A stretch of DNA of 64,000 nucleotides from Paracoccus sp. TOH. Its GTDB lineage: Bacteria > Pseudomonadota > Alphaproteobacteria > Rhodobacterales > Rhodobacteraceae. The position numbers and the translations under genes are program-made. This document shows, piece after piece, positions 18,266 to 27,207 of the stretch. The notes below the pieces were generated by a model that saw only the letters and a program-made list of their open reading frames with translations, made no database searches and had not been told where the DNA came from. Position 1 is the stretch's first letter. Each line of letters begins with the position of its first letter. The stretch is taken from contig NZ_CP098362.1 in assembly GCF_030388245.1 (NCBI RefSeq), forward strand, positions 310,001-374,000, given 5' to 3'.

Positions 18266-18865
18266 TCACCGCACCGCCTTGATCCCCTCCAGGATCAGGG
18301 TGGTCGCCACGTCGGCGTAATCCTCGCGCGTGATGCGGCCGCCGTCGCGGAACCACATGTAGACCCAGTTCATCATGCCGAACAGCGACATGGTGACCGG
18401 GGTCAGCAACGGGCGCTGCGGGTTGTCGAGGTCGGGATTGATCTGGCGCAGGACCACGGCGAAACGCTTGACGATATGCCGCTCGACGCCAAGGATCTCG
18501 GTTTTCTGCTCGTCCGACAGGGCCGAGGTGGCGTTCAGCTGCACCTTGTGCTGGTTGTCGGCGCCGCGATAGCTCTCAAGCACCGTGCCCACCAGCCGGC
18601 GCAGTCGCTGCTGCGGCGGCAGGGTGGGGTCGTCGGCCGCCTCGATGGCGGCGTCCAGCTCCTGCAGATGGGTGATGATGATCGCGAAGATCAGCGCATC
18701 CTTGCTGGGATAATAGTGGTAAAGCAGTGCCTTGGAGATCTGGCCATGCGCCGCGATCTGCGACATCGAGGCCTTTTCCATCCCCTGCTCGGCAAAGACC
18801 GCGGCCGCGCTGTCAAGGATGCCGCGCCGCTTTTCCTCGAAATCAACCGCTCGGGTGCGAGCCAT
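18266..18865 (-). CDS. TetR-family regulator inside the paa island (PaaR-like)
   Basis: A 199-residue repressor. The N-terminal helix-turn-helix (EKRRGILDSAAAVFAEQGMEKASMSQIA) is standard; ISKALLYHYYPSKDAL is typical of TetR regulators of acyl-CoA metabolism. It lies between paaZ and the paaG-paaI-paaK operon. TetR regulators called PaaR control paa genes in Thermus and betaproteobacteria using GACC/GGTC-type dyads, and two such dyads occur in this island. It is the best candidate for binding them, with PaaX as the alternative. No copy of the dyad is seen before this gene. Confidence 0.85.
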   Translation of the reverse strand: MARTRAVDFEEKRRGILDSAAAVFAEQGMEKASMSQIAAHGQISKALLYHYYPSKDALIFAIIITHLQELDAAIEAADDPTLPPQQRLRRLVGTVLESYRGADNQHKVQLNATSALSDEQKTEILGVERHIVKRFAVVLRQINPDLDNPQRPLLTPVTMSLFGMMNWVYMWFRDGGRITREDYADVATTLILEGIKAVR

Positions 18866-18908
18866 GGGTTCCTCTTTGCATCGCGTGCCCGCCTGATGAA
18901 TTGACGGG

Positions 18909-18934
18909 AAAAATCAGGGGGGCGCGAGCCCCCC
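18909..18934 (-). terminator. Terminator of the paaG-paaI-paaK operon
   Basis: On the minus strand a perfect 7-bp stem GGGGGGC/GCCCCCC closes a 4-base loop and is followed by TGATTTTT. It lies about 60 bp beyond the paaK stop and before the TetR gene, so the TetR gene needs its own promoter. Confidence 0.7.
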
Positions 18935-18994
18935 TTGCTTGCGTTTAGCGGTTTTGCGCCGCCCTGTCACGGGCAGCGCCTCGCCGCGCTTGCG

Positions 18995-20305
18995 TCATTC
19001 CTTGGGGCGGTTGTCGATGACGCGCTTGGCCTTGCCCTCGGAGCGGGCGATGGTGTCGGGATCCTGCACCTCGATCCGGGTCGAGACGCCGACCACGCTC
19101 TTGATGTGATGCGCCAGCACCTTGGCCGAGGCGGCGCGGGCATCGGCATCGGCCATCGCGGGCGCGCATTCGACATGGACGGTCATGGTGTCCATGCGCC
19201 CGGCGCGGGTCAGCTCGATCTGGAAATGCGGGGCCAGGCCGTCGCATTTCAGGATCTGTTCCTCGATCTGGGTCGGGAAGACGTTGACGCCGCGCAGGAT
19301 GATCATGTCGTCGCTGCGGCCGGTGATCTTCTCGATCCGCCGCATGGAGCGCGCGGTCCCGGGCAAGAGCCGGGTCAGGTCGCGGGTGCGGTAGCGCACC
19401 ATCGGCAGCCCTTCCTTGGTCAGCGTGGTGAAGACCAGCTCGCCCAGCTCGCCATCGGGCAGCACCTCGCCGGTCACCGGGTCGATGATTTCGGGATAGA
19501 AATGGTCTTCCCAGATATGCAGCCCGTCCTTGGTCTCGACGCATTCCATGGCGACGCCGGGGCCCATGACCTCGCTGAGGCCGTAGATGTCGACGGCGTG
19601 CATGTCGAAGGCTTCCTCGATTTCCTCGCGCATGGCGTTGGTCCAGGGCTCGGCGCCGAAGATGCCGATCTCCAGCGAGGATTCGCGCGGGTCGAGGCCC
19701 TGGCGGCGGAACTCGTCCAGGATCGACAGCATGTAGCTGGGCGTCACCATGATGATGCGCGGCTTGAAGTCGTTGATCAGCGTCACCTGCCGCTCGGTCA
19801 TGCCGCCGGACATCGGCACCACGGTGCAGCCCAGCCGCTCGGCCCCGTAATGCGCGCCCAGTCCCCCGGTGAACAGCCCATAACCATAGGCGTTGTGCAA
19901 CATGTCGCCGGTCCGGCCGCCGGCGGCACGGATCGAGCGGGCGATCAGGTTCGCCCAATGGTCGATATCGGCCTGGGTATAGCCCACCACCGTCGGCTTG
20001 CCGGTGGTGCCGGACGAGCCGTGGATGCGCACCAGCCGGGACTGCGGCACGGCGAACATCCCGAAGGGATAGGTGTCGCGCAAGTCCTGCTTGACCGTGA
20101 AGGGGAATTTCGCGATGTCGCGGAGCGACTTCAGATCCTCGGGATGCACGTCGTGCTCGATGAAGCGCTTGCGGTAGAACGGCGAGTTCTCGAAGGCATG
20201 TTTCAGCGACCGCTTCATGCGGTGGAACTGCAGCGCCTCGATTTCGTCGCGCGAGGCGGTCTCGATCGGGTCGAGATCCTTTCGGTTGGGGGACAGGTCT
20301 TGCAT
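18995..20305 (-). CDS. paaK: Phenylacetate-CoA ligase PaaK
   Basis: A 436-residue AMP-forming ligase that starts the pathway by making phenylacetyl-CoA. The ATP-binding signature HGSSGTTGKPTVVGYT, the adenylation motif IYGLSEVMGPGVAMEC, RTRDLTRLLPG and GRSDDMIILRGVNVFPTQIE are all present, the last being the PaaK-specific C-terminal hinge. GGGAGGAAA precedes ATG 20305. It is last of the three reverse genes, 28 bp after paaI. Confidence 0.96.
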   Translation of the reverse strand: MQDLSPNRKDLDPIETASRDEIEALQFHRMKRSLKHAFENSPFYRKRFIEHDVHPEDLKSLRDIAKFPFTVKQDLRDTYPFGMFAVPQSRLVRIHGSSGTTGKPTVVGYTQADIDHWANLIARSIRAAGGRTGDMLHNAYGYGLFTGGLGAHYGAERLGCTVVPMSGGMTERQVTLINDFKPRIIMVTPSYMLSILDEFRRQGLDPRESSLEIGIFGAEPWTNAMREEIEEAFDMHAVDIYGLSEVMGPGVAMECVETKDGLHIWEDHFYPEIIDPVTGEVLPDGELGELVFTTLTKEGLPMVRYRTRDLTRLLPGTARSMRRIEKITGRSDDMIILRGVNVFPTQIEEQILKCDGLAPHFQIELTRAGRMDTMTVHVECAPAMADADARAASAKVLAHHIKSVVGVSTRIEVQDPDTIARSEGKAKRVIDNRPKE

Positions 20306-20333
20306 GGTTTCCTCCCTTGCGATGCGGGTCCGG

Positions 20334-20798
20334 TCAGGCTTCGACCGGCAGGTGGGTGCCTTTGACGGTGCGCGAATGGCCGCGGAATTCGGCCACATGC
20401 TCGCCGTCCTGATTGGTGATGCGGATGTCGTAGATGCCCGAACGGCCGCGGCGCGACACCTCGCGCGCCTCGGCCGTCAGCCGGTCGCCGATGCGGCCGG
20501 GGATCAGGTAGGTGATCGAGCAATGCTGGGCCACGACCAACTGATTGTAGCTGTTGCAGGCGAAGGCGAAGGCGCTGTCGGCCAGGGTGAAGATATAGCC
20601 GCCGTGACAATTGCCGTGCCCGTTCGACATCGCCTCGGTGATGGTCATCGACAGCGTCGCCTGGCCGGGCGCGATGTGGTCGAGGCTCATGCCGAGCCGC
20701 TGGCTGGCGGAATCGTCGTTCCACATCGCTTTTGCCGAAGCCTCGGCCAGCTCCTGCGGGGTCATCTGCGGGACGGGTTTCACGGCGGCGTCCTTCAT
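20334..20798 (-). CDS. paaI: PaaI hot-dog acyl-CoA thioesterase
   Basis: A 154-residue thioesterase thought to free CoA from stalled hydroxyphenylacetyl-CoA and similar intermediates. The hot-dog signature NCHGGYIFTLADSAFAFACN contains the catalytic-region HGG and Asp. Length matches PaaI. Its ATG overlaps the paaG stop by 4 bp, so the two are co-translated. Confidence 0.94.
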   Translation of the reverse strand: MKDAAVKPVPQMTPQELAEASAKAMWNDDSASQRLGMSLDHIAPGQATLSMTITEAMSNGHGNCHGGYIFTLADSAFAFACNSYNQLVVAQHCSITYLIPGRIGDRLTAEAREVSRRGRSGIYDIRITNQDGEHVAEFRGHSRTVKGTHLPVEA

Positions 20799-21583
20799 TG
20801 TCCCTTGAACTCCGGCTTGCGCTTTTCGAGGAAGGCGGTGACGCCCTCGACATAATCGGCGCTGCGGCCGGCCTCGCGCTGGCAGTCGCGCTCCAGGTCG
20901 AGTTGCTGGTCGAGGCTGTTCGTGGCGGCGGCCTGGATCAGCCGCTTGGTCAGGCCAAGGCCCAGCGTCGGCCCCGCCGCCAGAGCGGCGGCCAGCGCCC
21001 GGGCCTCGGGCAGCAGCGCCTCGTCCTCGACCGCCTTCCAGATCAGGCCCCAGTCGGCGGCCGTTGCGGCCGGCAACGGCTCGGCCAGCAGGGTCAGCGC
21101 CTTGGCGCGCGGCTCGCCCAGGATGCGGGTCAGGTTGAAGCTGCCGCTGGCATCCGGGATCAGGCCGATCTTGGAAAACGCCTGCACGAACTTCGCCGAT
21201 TTCGCCGCCAGCACGATGTCGCAGGCAATGGCGATATTGGCGCCGGCGCCGGCGGCGACGCCGTTCACGGCGCAGACGACCGGCTTTTCCAGGCTGCGAA
21301 TCAGCCGCAGGGTGGGGTTGTAGAAGGTCTCGAGCGTCTGCCCCAGATCCGGCGCGGGGCCGCCCTTGCGCGGGTCGCGGTCGCCCAGGTCCTGCCCGGC
21401 GCAGAAGCCGCGGCCCGCACCGGTCAGCAAAACCGCGCGCACCTGCGAATCATCATGGGCGCGCTGGAATCCGGCGCGCAGCGCCAGATGCATTTCCTCG
21501 TTGAATGCGTTAAGCTTTTCCGGCCGGTTGAGCGTCAGCGTCAACACACCGTCGGCAAGAGACGCAAGCACGGTATCCGTCAT
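20795..21583 (-). CDS. paaG: 1,2-epoxyphenylacetyl-CoA isomerase PaaG
   Basis: A 262-residue crotonase-fold enzyme that isomerises the ring epoxide to oxepin-CoA and also shifts a double bond later in the pathway. The oxyanion-hole segments GAGRGFCAGQDL and NGVAAGAGANIA are clear, and the family aspartate lies in KIGLIPDASGSF. The length equals that of E. coli PaaG. AGGGAG stands before ATG 21583. It diverges from paaN across 102 bp that hold the second operator. Confidence 0.92.
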   Translation of the reverse strand: MTDTVLASLADGVLTLTLNRPEKLNAFNEEMHLALRAGFQRAHDDSQVRAVLLTGAGRGFCAGQDLGDRDPRKGGPAPDLGQTLETFYNPTLRLIRSLEKPVVCAVNGVAAGAGANIAIACDIVLAAKSAKFVQAFSKIGLIPDASGSFNLTRILGEPRAKALTLLAEPLPAATAADWGLIWKAVEDEALLPEARALAAALAAGPTLGLGLTKRLIQAAATNSLDQQLDLERDCQREAGRSADYVEGVTAFLEKRKPEFKGQ

Positions 21584-21635
21584 TCGTGAACTCCCTTGCC
21601 CCAGAATTTTTGGGGTCCTCGAAGATTCATGTTGC

Positions 21636-21654
21636 ATAAACCGACCGGCCGGTC
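21636..21654 (+). promoter_or_regulatory. Operator between paaG and paaN
   Basis: ATAA-N3-GACC-N4-GGTC, here with the fully symmetric core GACCGGCCGGTC, in the spacer between the divergent paaG and paaN genes and 31 bp before the paaN ATG. It has the same layout and orientation toward its downstream gene as the paaJ site at 9891-9909. Confidence 0.6.
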
Positions 21655-21685
21655 AATGATAATCTCCAGTCCAGGGAGGGATAGC

Positions 21686-23335
21686 ATGACCGCGTTTTTC
21701 GACCACCACCGGCCGATGCTCGATGCCGCGCTTCGGGCTTTGCACAGTCGCGCATTCTGGACTCCTTTTCCCGAAATCCCTAGCGGCAAGATCTATGGCG
21801 AAACCGCGCGCGAGGACGGGGCTTCCGGCTTCGAGGCCTTGCTGGGCAAGCCCTTCGACCTGCCGGGCCATCCCGAGGAGACCCGACTGGGCGCCGAGGA
21901 ATCGCCCTATGGCCGCGCGCTGGGGATCAGCTATCCGGCTGCCGCGCCGCAAACGCTGATCGCGGCGGCGCAGGCGGCGGCGCCGGCCCTGGCCGAGGCC
22001 GGGGTCGAGGCCCGAATCGGTGCCTGTCTGGAAGCGCTGGTGCGGCTGAACCGGGCGAGCTTCCTGATGGGGAACGCGGTGATGCACACCACAGGGCAGG
22101 CCTTTGCCATGGCCTTCCAGGCGGGGGGGCCGCACGCCCAGGATCGTGGGCTGGAAGCCGTTGCCATGGCATGGGAGGAAATGTCCCGCTTCCCGGCCGA
22201 GGCGCGTTGGGAAAAGCCGCAGGGAAAGGCCGCGCCGCTGCTGATCGAGAAGCATTGGTCGCTGGTGCCTGCCGGGCTGGCCCTGGCCATCGGCTGCAAT
22301 ACCTTCCCGACCTGGAATTCCTATCCCGGCATCTTCGCCAGCCTGGCGACCGGCAACCCGGTGATCGTGAAGCCGCATCCCGCCGCCATTCTGCCGCTGG
22401 CGCTGGCGGTGCGCACCCTGCGCGAGGTGCTGACCGAGGTCGGGCTGCCGGCCGATTCGGTGCTGCTGGCGGTGGATACGCCGGAAGCTCCGGCCGCCGC
22501 GCATCTGGCCACCGACCCGGCGGTCAGGCTGATCGACTATACCGGCTCGAACGCCTTCGGCGCCTGGCTGCGCCAGAACGCCCGGCAGGCGCAGCTGTTC
22601 ACCGAGGAGGCCGGCGTGAACAGCGTCGCCATCGCCGCGACCGAGGATTTCACCGGCATGTGCGAGAACCTGGCCTTCTCGCTGGCGCTGTATTCGGGAC
22701 AGATGTGCACCTCGCCGCAGAACATCTACGTGCCCGAGGCCGGGATCGACACCGACCAGGGCCGCAAGAGTTTCGACGAGGTGGCGGCGGCGCTGGCCGC
22801 GGCCATCGACGGGCTGCTGGCCGATCCGGCGCGGGCCGCGGGGGTCTGCGGCGCCATCGCCAACCCGGCGACGCTGGAGCGGGTGCAGCAGGCGCGGGGA
22901 TTGGGCCGGATCGTGCGCGATTCGCATCCCGTGGGGCAGGGGCGCAGCGCCGCGCCGCTGCTGCTGGCCATGCGCGACGGCGACGCGGCGGTCGAGGGCG
23001 AATGGTTCGGCCCCATCGCCTTCGTCATCGCGGTGCCGGATGCGGCGGCCGGCATCGCCCGCGCCGCCGACCTGGCGCGGCGCAAGGGCGCGATCACCGC
23101 TGCGCTTTACGACACCGATGCGGCGCGCGTTGGCGCGGCCGCACGCGCCTTTGCGCAGGCCGGCGTCAACCTGTCGGTCAACCTGACCGGCAACATCTTT
23201 GTCAACCAGTCGGCGGCCTTCAGCGATTTCCACGTTACCGGGGCCAACCCGGCCGGGAATGCCAGCCTGACCGACACCGCCTTCGTCGCCAGCCGGTTCC
23301 GTCGCGCCATGTGGCGGCGTCCTGTGGCGGCCTGA
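21686..23335 (+). CDS. paaN: PaaN, aldehyde-dehydrogenase-like phenylacetate degradation protein
   Basis: A 549-residue member of the PaaN family, an aldehyde dehydrogenase fold without the MaoC half of PaaZ. GNPVIVKPHP, FTEEAGVNSVAI and the cysteine motif YSGQMCTSPQN mark the active site. GGGAGGG precedes ATG 21686. In bacteria with short PaaZ-like hydratases PaaN oxidises the ring-opened aldehyde; here paaZ is full length, so PaaN may act on a related aldehyde or as backup. It heads an operon with the ABC importer. Confidence 0.9.
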   Translation: MTAFFDHHRPMLDAALRALHSRAFWTPFPEIPSGKIYGETAREDGASGFEALLGKPFDLPGHPEETRLGAEESPYGRALGISYPAAAPQTLIAAAQAAAPALAEAGVEARIGACLEALVRLNRASFLMGNAVMHTTGQAFAMAFQAGGPHAQDRGLEAVAMAWEEMSRFPAEARWEKPQGKAAPLLIEKHWSLVPAGLALAIGCNTFPTWNSYPGIFASLATGNPVIVKPHPAAILPLALAVRTLREVLTEVGLPADSVLLAVDTPEAPAAAHLATDPAVRLIDYTGSNAFGAWLRQNARQAQLFTEEAGVNSVAIAATEDFTGMCENLAFSLALYSGQMCTSPQNIYVPEAGIDTDQGRKSFDEVAAALAAAIDGLLADPARAAGVCGAIANPATLERVQQARGLGRIVRDSHPVGQGRSAAPLLLAMRDGDAAVEGEWFGPIAFVIAVPDAAAGIARAADLARRKGAITAALYDTDAARVGAAARAFAQAGVNLSVNLTGNIFVNQSAAFSDFHVTGANPAGNASLTDTAFVASRFRRAMWRRPVAA

Positions 23336-23366
23336 CCGTTTCACGTTCTCTGGGAGGAGGAAAACC

Positions 23367-24515
23367 ATGATCAAGACCACCCTGACCACGACCGTTCCGG
23401 CCGCGCTGATCGCGCTTGCCTTGGCCTCGGCCGCCAGCGCCGAAATCAGGATCGGAGCCTCGGTTTCGGCGACCGGCCCGGCCGCCTTCCTGGGCGATCC
23501 CGAGGCCAAGACGCTGGAGATGCTGGTCGAGGACCTGAACGCCAAGGGCGGCATCAATGGCGAAGAGATCGCGCTGGTGCTTTACGACGATGGCGGCGAC
23601 GCCAACAAGGCACGCACCTTCGCCACCCGCCTGATCGAGGATGACGAGGTGCAGGCCATCATCGGCGGCACCACCACCGGCACCTCGATGTCGATCCTGT
23701 CGGTGGCCGAGGATGCCGAGATTCCCTTCATCTCGCTGGCCGGCGCCATCGACATCATCGACCCGGTGAAGCCCTATACCTTCAAGACCCCGCATACCGA
23801 CCGCATGGCCTGCCAGAAGATCTTCGAGGACATGCAGAAGCGCGATATCGCGAAGATCGGCATGATCTCGGGCACCGACGGCTTCGGCGCCTCGATGCAG
23901 GCGCAGTGCAAGGAGGTGGTCGGCGATTACGGCATCGAGATCGTGGCGGACGAGACCTATGATCCCAAGGACGCCGACATGACGGCGCAGCTGACCAAGA
24001 TCAAGAACGCCGAGGGCGTGCAGGCGGTGCTGAACCCGGGCTTTGGCCAGGGTCCGTCCATCGTGACGCGCAACTACAAGCAACTCGCCATCGACCTGCC
24101 GCTCTATCAGTCGCACGGCGTCGCCTCGGACGGGTTCATCGAACTGGCTGGCCCGGAGGCGGCCGAGGGCGTGCGCCTGCCCGGCACCGCGCTGCTGGTC
24201 GCCGAGCTGCTGCCCGAGGGCGACGCGCAAAAGCCGGTCGTCACCGCCTATAAGGCGGCCTTCGAGGAAAAGACCAAGACCCCGGTCGGCACCTTCGGCG
24301 GCTATGCACATGACGCCTTCCTGATCCTGACCGACGCCATCATCCGCGCCGGCTCGACCGAGCCCGGGGCGATCCGCGACGCCATCGAGGCGACCAAGGG
24401 CCTGGCCGGCACCACCGGCATCTATTCCTTCACGCCCGAGAATCACCTTGGTCTCGACCTCTCGGCCTTCCGCATGCTCGAGATCAAGGGCGGCGACTGG
24501 ACGCTGGTCGAGTAA
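23367..24515 (+). CDS. Liv-type ABC transporter substrate-binding protein, probable phenylacetate or aromatic acid importer
   Basis: A 382-residue periplasmic protein. Residues 1-25 form a signal peptide ending in ASA, followed by the type I binding fold (IRIGASVSATGPAAFLGDPEAKTLEM) of the branched-chain amino-acid/aromatic group. It begins 31 bp after paaN with GGAGGAGG upstream. A hairpin between it and the first permease gene probably gives it higher expression than the rest. The ligand is inferred as phenylacetate or a precursor from location only. Confidence 0.9.
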   Translation: MIKTTLTTTVPAALIALALASAASAEIRIGASVSATGPAAFLGDPEAKTLEMLVEDLNAKGGINGEEIALVLYDDGGDANKARTFATRLIEDDEVQAIIGGTTTGTSMSILSVAEDAEIPFISLAGAIDIIDPVKPYTFKTPHTDRMACQKIFEDMQKRDIAKIGMISGTDGFGASMQAQCKEVVGDYGIEIVADETYDPKDADMTAQLTKIKNAEGVQAVLNPGFGQGPSIVTRNYKQLAIDLPLYQSHGVASDGFIELAGPEAAEGVRLPGTALLVAELLPEGDAQKPVVTAYKAAFEEKTKTPVGTFGGYAHDAFLILTDAIIRAGSTEPGAIRDAIEATKGLAGTTGIYSFTPENHLGLDLSAFRMLEIKGGDWTLVE

Positions 24516-24530
24516 GCGGCTGAATTCCGG

Positions 24531-24556
24531 CCCTCGCGCCCTAGGGGGCGCGGGGG
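24531..24556 (+). other. Hairpin between binding-protein and permease genes
   Basis: An 11-bp stem with one G-T pair (CCCTCGCGCCC against GGGCGCGGGGG) and a 4-base loop lies in the 84-bp gap. No T-run follows, so partial termination or 3' stabilisation of the binding-protein mRNA is more likely than full termination. Confidence 0.55.
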
Positions 24557-24599
24557 AATGCGCCTGCCACCCACGCACAAGACAGACGCCGGAGAGCAC

Positions 24600-25472
24600 A
24601 TGTCAGAGTTCTTGCAGTTCCTCTTTTCCGGGGTGACGGTCGGCGCGGTCTATGCGCTGGTCGCCCTTGGCTTCACCATCATCTACAACGCCTCGGATGT
24701 GGTGAACTTCGCCCAGGGCGAATTCGTCATGCTGGGCGGCATGATCACCTGGTTCGCCCATGCTGCCGGCCTGCCGTTGCCGCTGGCGGCGCTGATCGCC
24801 ATCGTCGCCACCGCCGCGCTGGGGGTGGCGATCAACAAGCTGGCCATCGAGCCGGCGCGCGGCGCGCCCGTCGTGTCGCTGATCATCATCACCATCGGCG
24901 CCTCGGTCTTCCTGCAGGGCGCGGCGCAGCTGGTGTTCGACAAGCAGATCCACAGCTTCCCGGCCTTTTCCGGCGATACGCCGCTGCGCATCGGCGGCGC
25001 GACCATCCAGCCGCAAAGCCTGTGGGTGATCGGCGGCGCGCTGCTGGTCTTTGCCGGCCTGTGGCTGTTCTTCACCCGCACGCTTCTGGGCCGGGCGGTG
25101 CTGGCGACCTCGAACAACCGGCTCGCGGCGCAGCTCGTGGGCATCAACACCAATTTCGTGATGACGCTGTCCTTCGCGCTGTCGGCCGGGATCGGGGCGC
25201 TGGCCGGGGTGCTGGCGACGCCGATCACGCTGACTGCCTATAATGTCGGCATCGGCTTCGCGCTGAAGGGCTTTGCCGGCGCCATGCTGGGCGGCATGGG
25301 CAATCCCAAGGGCGCGCTGGCCGGCGGCTTCCTGATCGGGCTGATCGAGGCGCTGACCGCGGGCTACCTCTCCTCGACCTACAAGGAGGCCGCGGCTTTC
25401 GTGGTGATCCTGCTGGTGCTGTTCTTCATGCCGCAGGGCCTGTTCGGCCGCAAATCGACGGAGCGGGTGTGA
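24600..25472 (+). CDS. LivH-type ABC permease
   Basis: A 290-residue inner-membrane permease with about eight hydrophobic segments. The LivH opening GAVYALVALGFTIIYNASDVVNFAQGE and the late loop GGMGNPKGALAGG are typical. CGGAGAG precedes the ATG. Its stop is joined to the next start as TGATG. It forms the channel with the LivM-type partner. Confidence 0.92.
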   Translation: MSEFLQFLFSGVTVGAVYALVALGFTIIYNASDVVNFAQGEFVMLGGMITWFAHAAGLPLPLAALIAIVATAALGVAINKLAIEPARGAPVVSLIIITIGASVFLQGAAQLVFDKQIHSFPAFSGDTPLRIGGATIQPQSLWVIGGALLVFAGLWLFFTRTLLGRAVLATSNNRLAAQLVGINTNFVMTLSFALSAGIGALAGVLATPITLTAYNVGIGFALKGFAGAMLGGMGNPKGALAGGFLIGLIEALTAGYLSSTYKEAAAFVVILLVLFFMPQGLFGRKSTERV

Positions 25473-26431
25473 TGCCGAAACTCTCCGCCAAGTCCGCCAC
25501 GCTGCTGGTGCTGGCCGCGCTGATCGCGGTCACGCCGTTCTTCTTTCCCTCGGGCTATTACTACCGGGTCGGCGCGCTGATCTTCGTCAACGGCCTGGCC
25601 GTGACCGGCATCGTGATCCTGACCGGCTATGCCGGGCAGATCAGCCTGGGCCATGCCGGTTTTGCCGGCATCGGCGGCTATGCCTGCGCGCTGGCGCCGA
25701 CGCATCTGGGTCTGCACCCGTCGCTGGCGGTGGTGCTGGGCGCGGCGGTCTCGGCCGTGCTGGCTTACCTGGTCGGCCGGCCGATCCTGCGGCTCAAGGG
25801 CTATTACCTGGCCGTCGCCACGCTGGGCTTCGGCATCCTGGTCTCGATGGTGCTGAACAACGAACGGGCGCTGACCGGCGGGCCAGACGGCATCGAGGTT
25901 CCCGACCTGGGCCTGCGCGGCGTCCTGAAGGACTGGGGGCTGGAGCTGAGCAACGGCCAGTTCTGGTATTTCCTCTGCGGCATCGCGCTGATGATCGGCG
26001 CCTGGATCGCGCTGAACCTGCATCAAAGCCCGACCGGCCGCGCCCTGCGCGCTTTGCACGGCTCGGAAATCGCCGCGCGCACCGTGGGCGTGGACGTGGC
26101 GCGGCTCAAGCTGCAGGCCTTCGTCATCTCGGCGGTCTATGCCTCGGTCGCGGGATCGCTGGTGGCGCTGCAGAACAAGTTCATCACCCCCGATATCGCC
26201 GGCTTCATGCATTCGATCGAGATGGTGACCATGGCCGTGCTGGGCGGCGCCGGCTCGGTGCTGGGCGCGATCTTCGGCGCGGGCGTGCTGACGCTGCTGC
26301 CGCAGGCGCTGACGGTGCTGGCGGAATACGAGCAGCTGGTCCTCGGCCTGGTGATGATGCTGGTGATGATCTTCCTGCGGGACGGACTTCTGCCCTCGAT
26401 CCTGCGCAAGCTGCGGGGGACCGGCGAATGA
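25472..26431 (+). CDS. LivM-type ABC permease
   Basis: A 319-residue inner-membrane permease. The LivM motifs LTGYAGQISLGHAGFAGIGGY and GSVLGAIFGAG are present among about nine membrane segments. The ATG overlaps the LivH stop; an in-frame GTG three bases earlier is possible. The ATPase gene that follows overlaps its end by 4 bp. Confidence 0.92.
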   Translation: MPKLSAKSATLLVLAALIAVTPFFFPSGYYYRVGALIFVNGLAVTGIVILTGYAGQISLGHAGFAGIGGYACALAPTHLGLHPSLAVVLGAAVSAVLAYLVGRPILRLKGYYLAVATLGFGILVSMVLNNERALTGGPDGIEVPDLGLRGVLKDWGLELSNGQFWYFLCGIALMIGAWIALNLHQSPTGRALRALHGSEIAARTVGVDVARLKLQAFVISAVYASVAGSLVALQNKFITPDIAGFMHSIEMVTMAVLGGAGSVLGAIFGAGVLTLLPQALTVLAEYEQLVLGLVMMLVMIFLRDGLLPSILRKLRGTGE

Positions 26432-27207
26432 CGCTGCTTTCGGTCGAGGGTCTGGGCATCACCTTCGGCGGCCTCAAGGCCGTGAACGATGTCAGCTTCA
26501 AGGTCGAGCCGGGCGAGATCGTCTCGGTCATCGGCCCGAACGGCGCCGGCAAGACCACGCTGTTCAACATGATCTCGGGCGTCTATCAGCCCGGTTCGGG
26601 CCGCGTGGTGCTGAAGGGCGAGGACGTGACCGGGATGCGCCCCGACCTGCTGGCGCGGCGCGGCATGTCGCGCACTTTCCAGAACCTGCAGATCTTCCAG
26701 GCCATGACGGTGCTGGAAAACGCCATCTCGGGCTTTCACCTGCGCGAAAAGGGGCCGGTGCTGGCCGACCTGCTGAACCTGCCCGCCTCGCGCCGCCGCT
26801 CGCGCGAGGCGCGGGACGGCGCGCTGGCGCTGCTGGCCCGCGTGGGCCTGGACCGCGCCGCGGATCGCGAGGCGGGGAACCTGTCCTATGGCTCGCTCAA
26901 GCGGCTGGAAATCGCGCGGGCGCTGGCGATGAACCCGGCCGTCCTGCTGCTGGACGAACCCGCGGCCGGCTGCAACGCCGTCGAGACCGAGGAGATCGAC
27001 CACCTGATCGCCGAGGTCGCGGCATCCGGCACCGCCATCCTGCTGGTCGAGCATGACATGAAGATGGTGATGCGCATTTCCAGCCATATCGTCGTGCTGG
27101 ACCATGGCGAGAAGATCGCCGAGGGTGCGCCGGCCGAGGTCAGCCGCAACCCAGCGGTGATCGCCGCCTATCTGGGAACCGAGGAGGGTGCCGATGCTGA
27201 CGGTTGA
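26428..27207 (+). CDS. LivG-type ABC ATPase
   Basis: A 259-residue cytoplasmic ATPase. Walker A is GPNGAGKTT, the signature is LSYGSLKRLEIARAL (as in LivG, with YG in place of GG), and Walker B is LLLDEPAAG followed by EHDM. Residues 100-135 hold the LivG-specific insertion. It overlaps both neighbours and pairs with the LivF-type ATPase. Confidence 0.93.
   Translation: MTLLSVEGLGITFGGLKAVNDVSFKVEPGEIVSVIGPNGAGKTTLFNMISGVYQPGSGRVVLKGEDVTGMRPDLLARRGMSRTFQNLQIFQAMTVLENAISGFHLREKGPVLADLLNLPASRRRSREARDGALALLARVGLDRAADREAGNLSYGSLKRLEIARALAMNPAVLLLDEPAAGCNAVETEEIDHLIAEVAASGTAILLVEHDMKMVMRISSHIVVLDHGEKIAEGAPAEVSRNPAVIAAYLGTEEGADADG

Noticed and set aside
18036..18320. 94-codon frame in the gap between paaZ and the TetR gene
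   Set aside because: Cys/Arg-rich with no plausible start signal, and it runs into the TetR gene on the other strand.
21599..21615. Small CCCCA/TGGGG hairpin in the paaG leader
   Set aside because: Only five base pairs and located in a 5' leader; too weak to call an attenuator.
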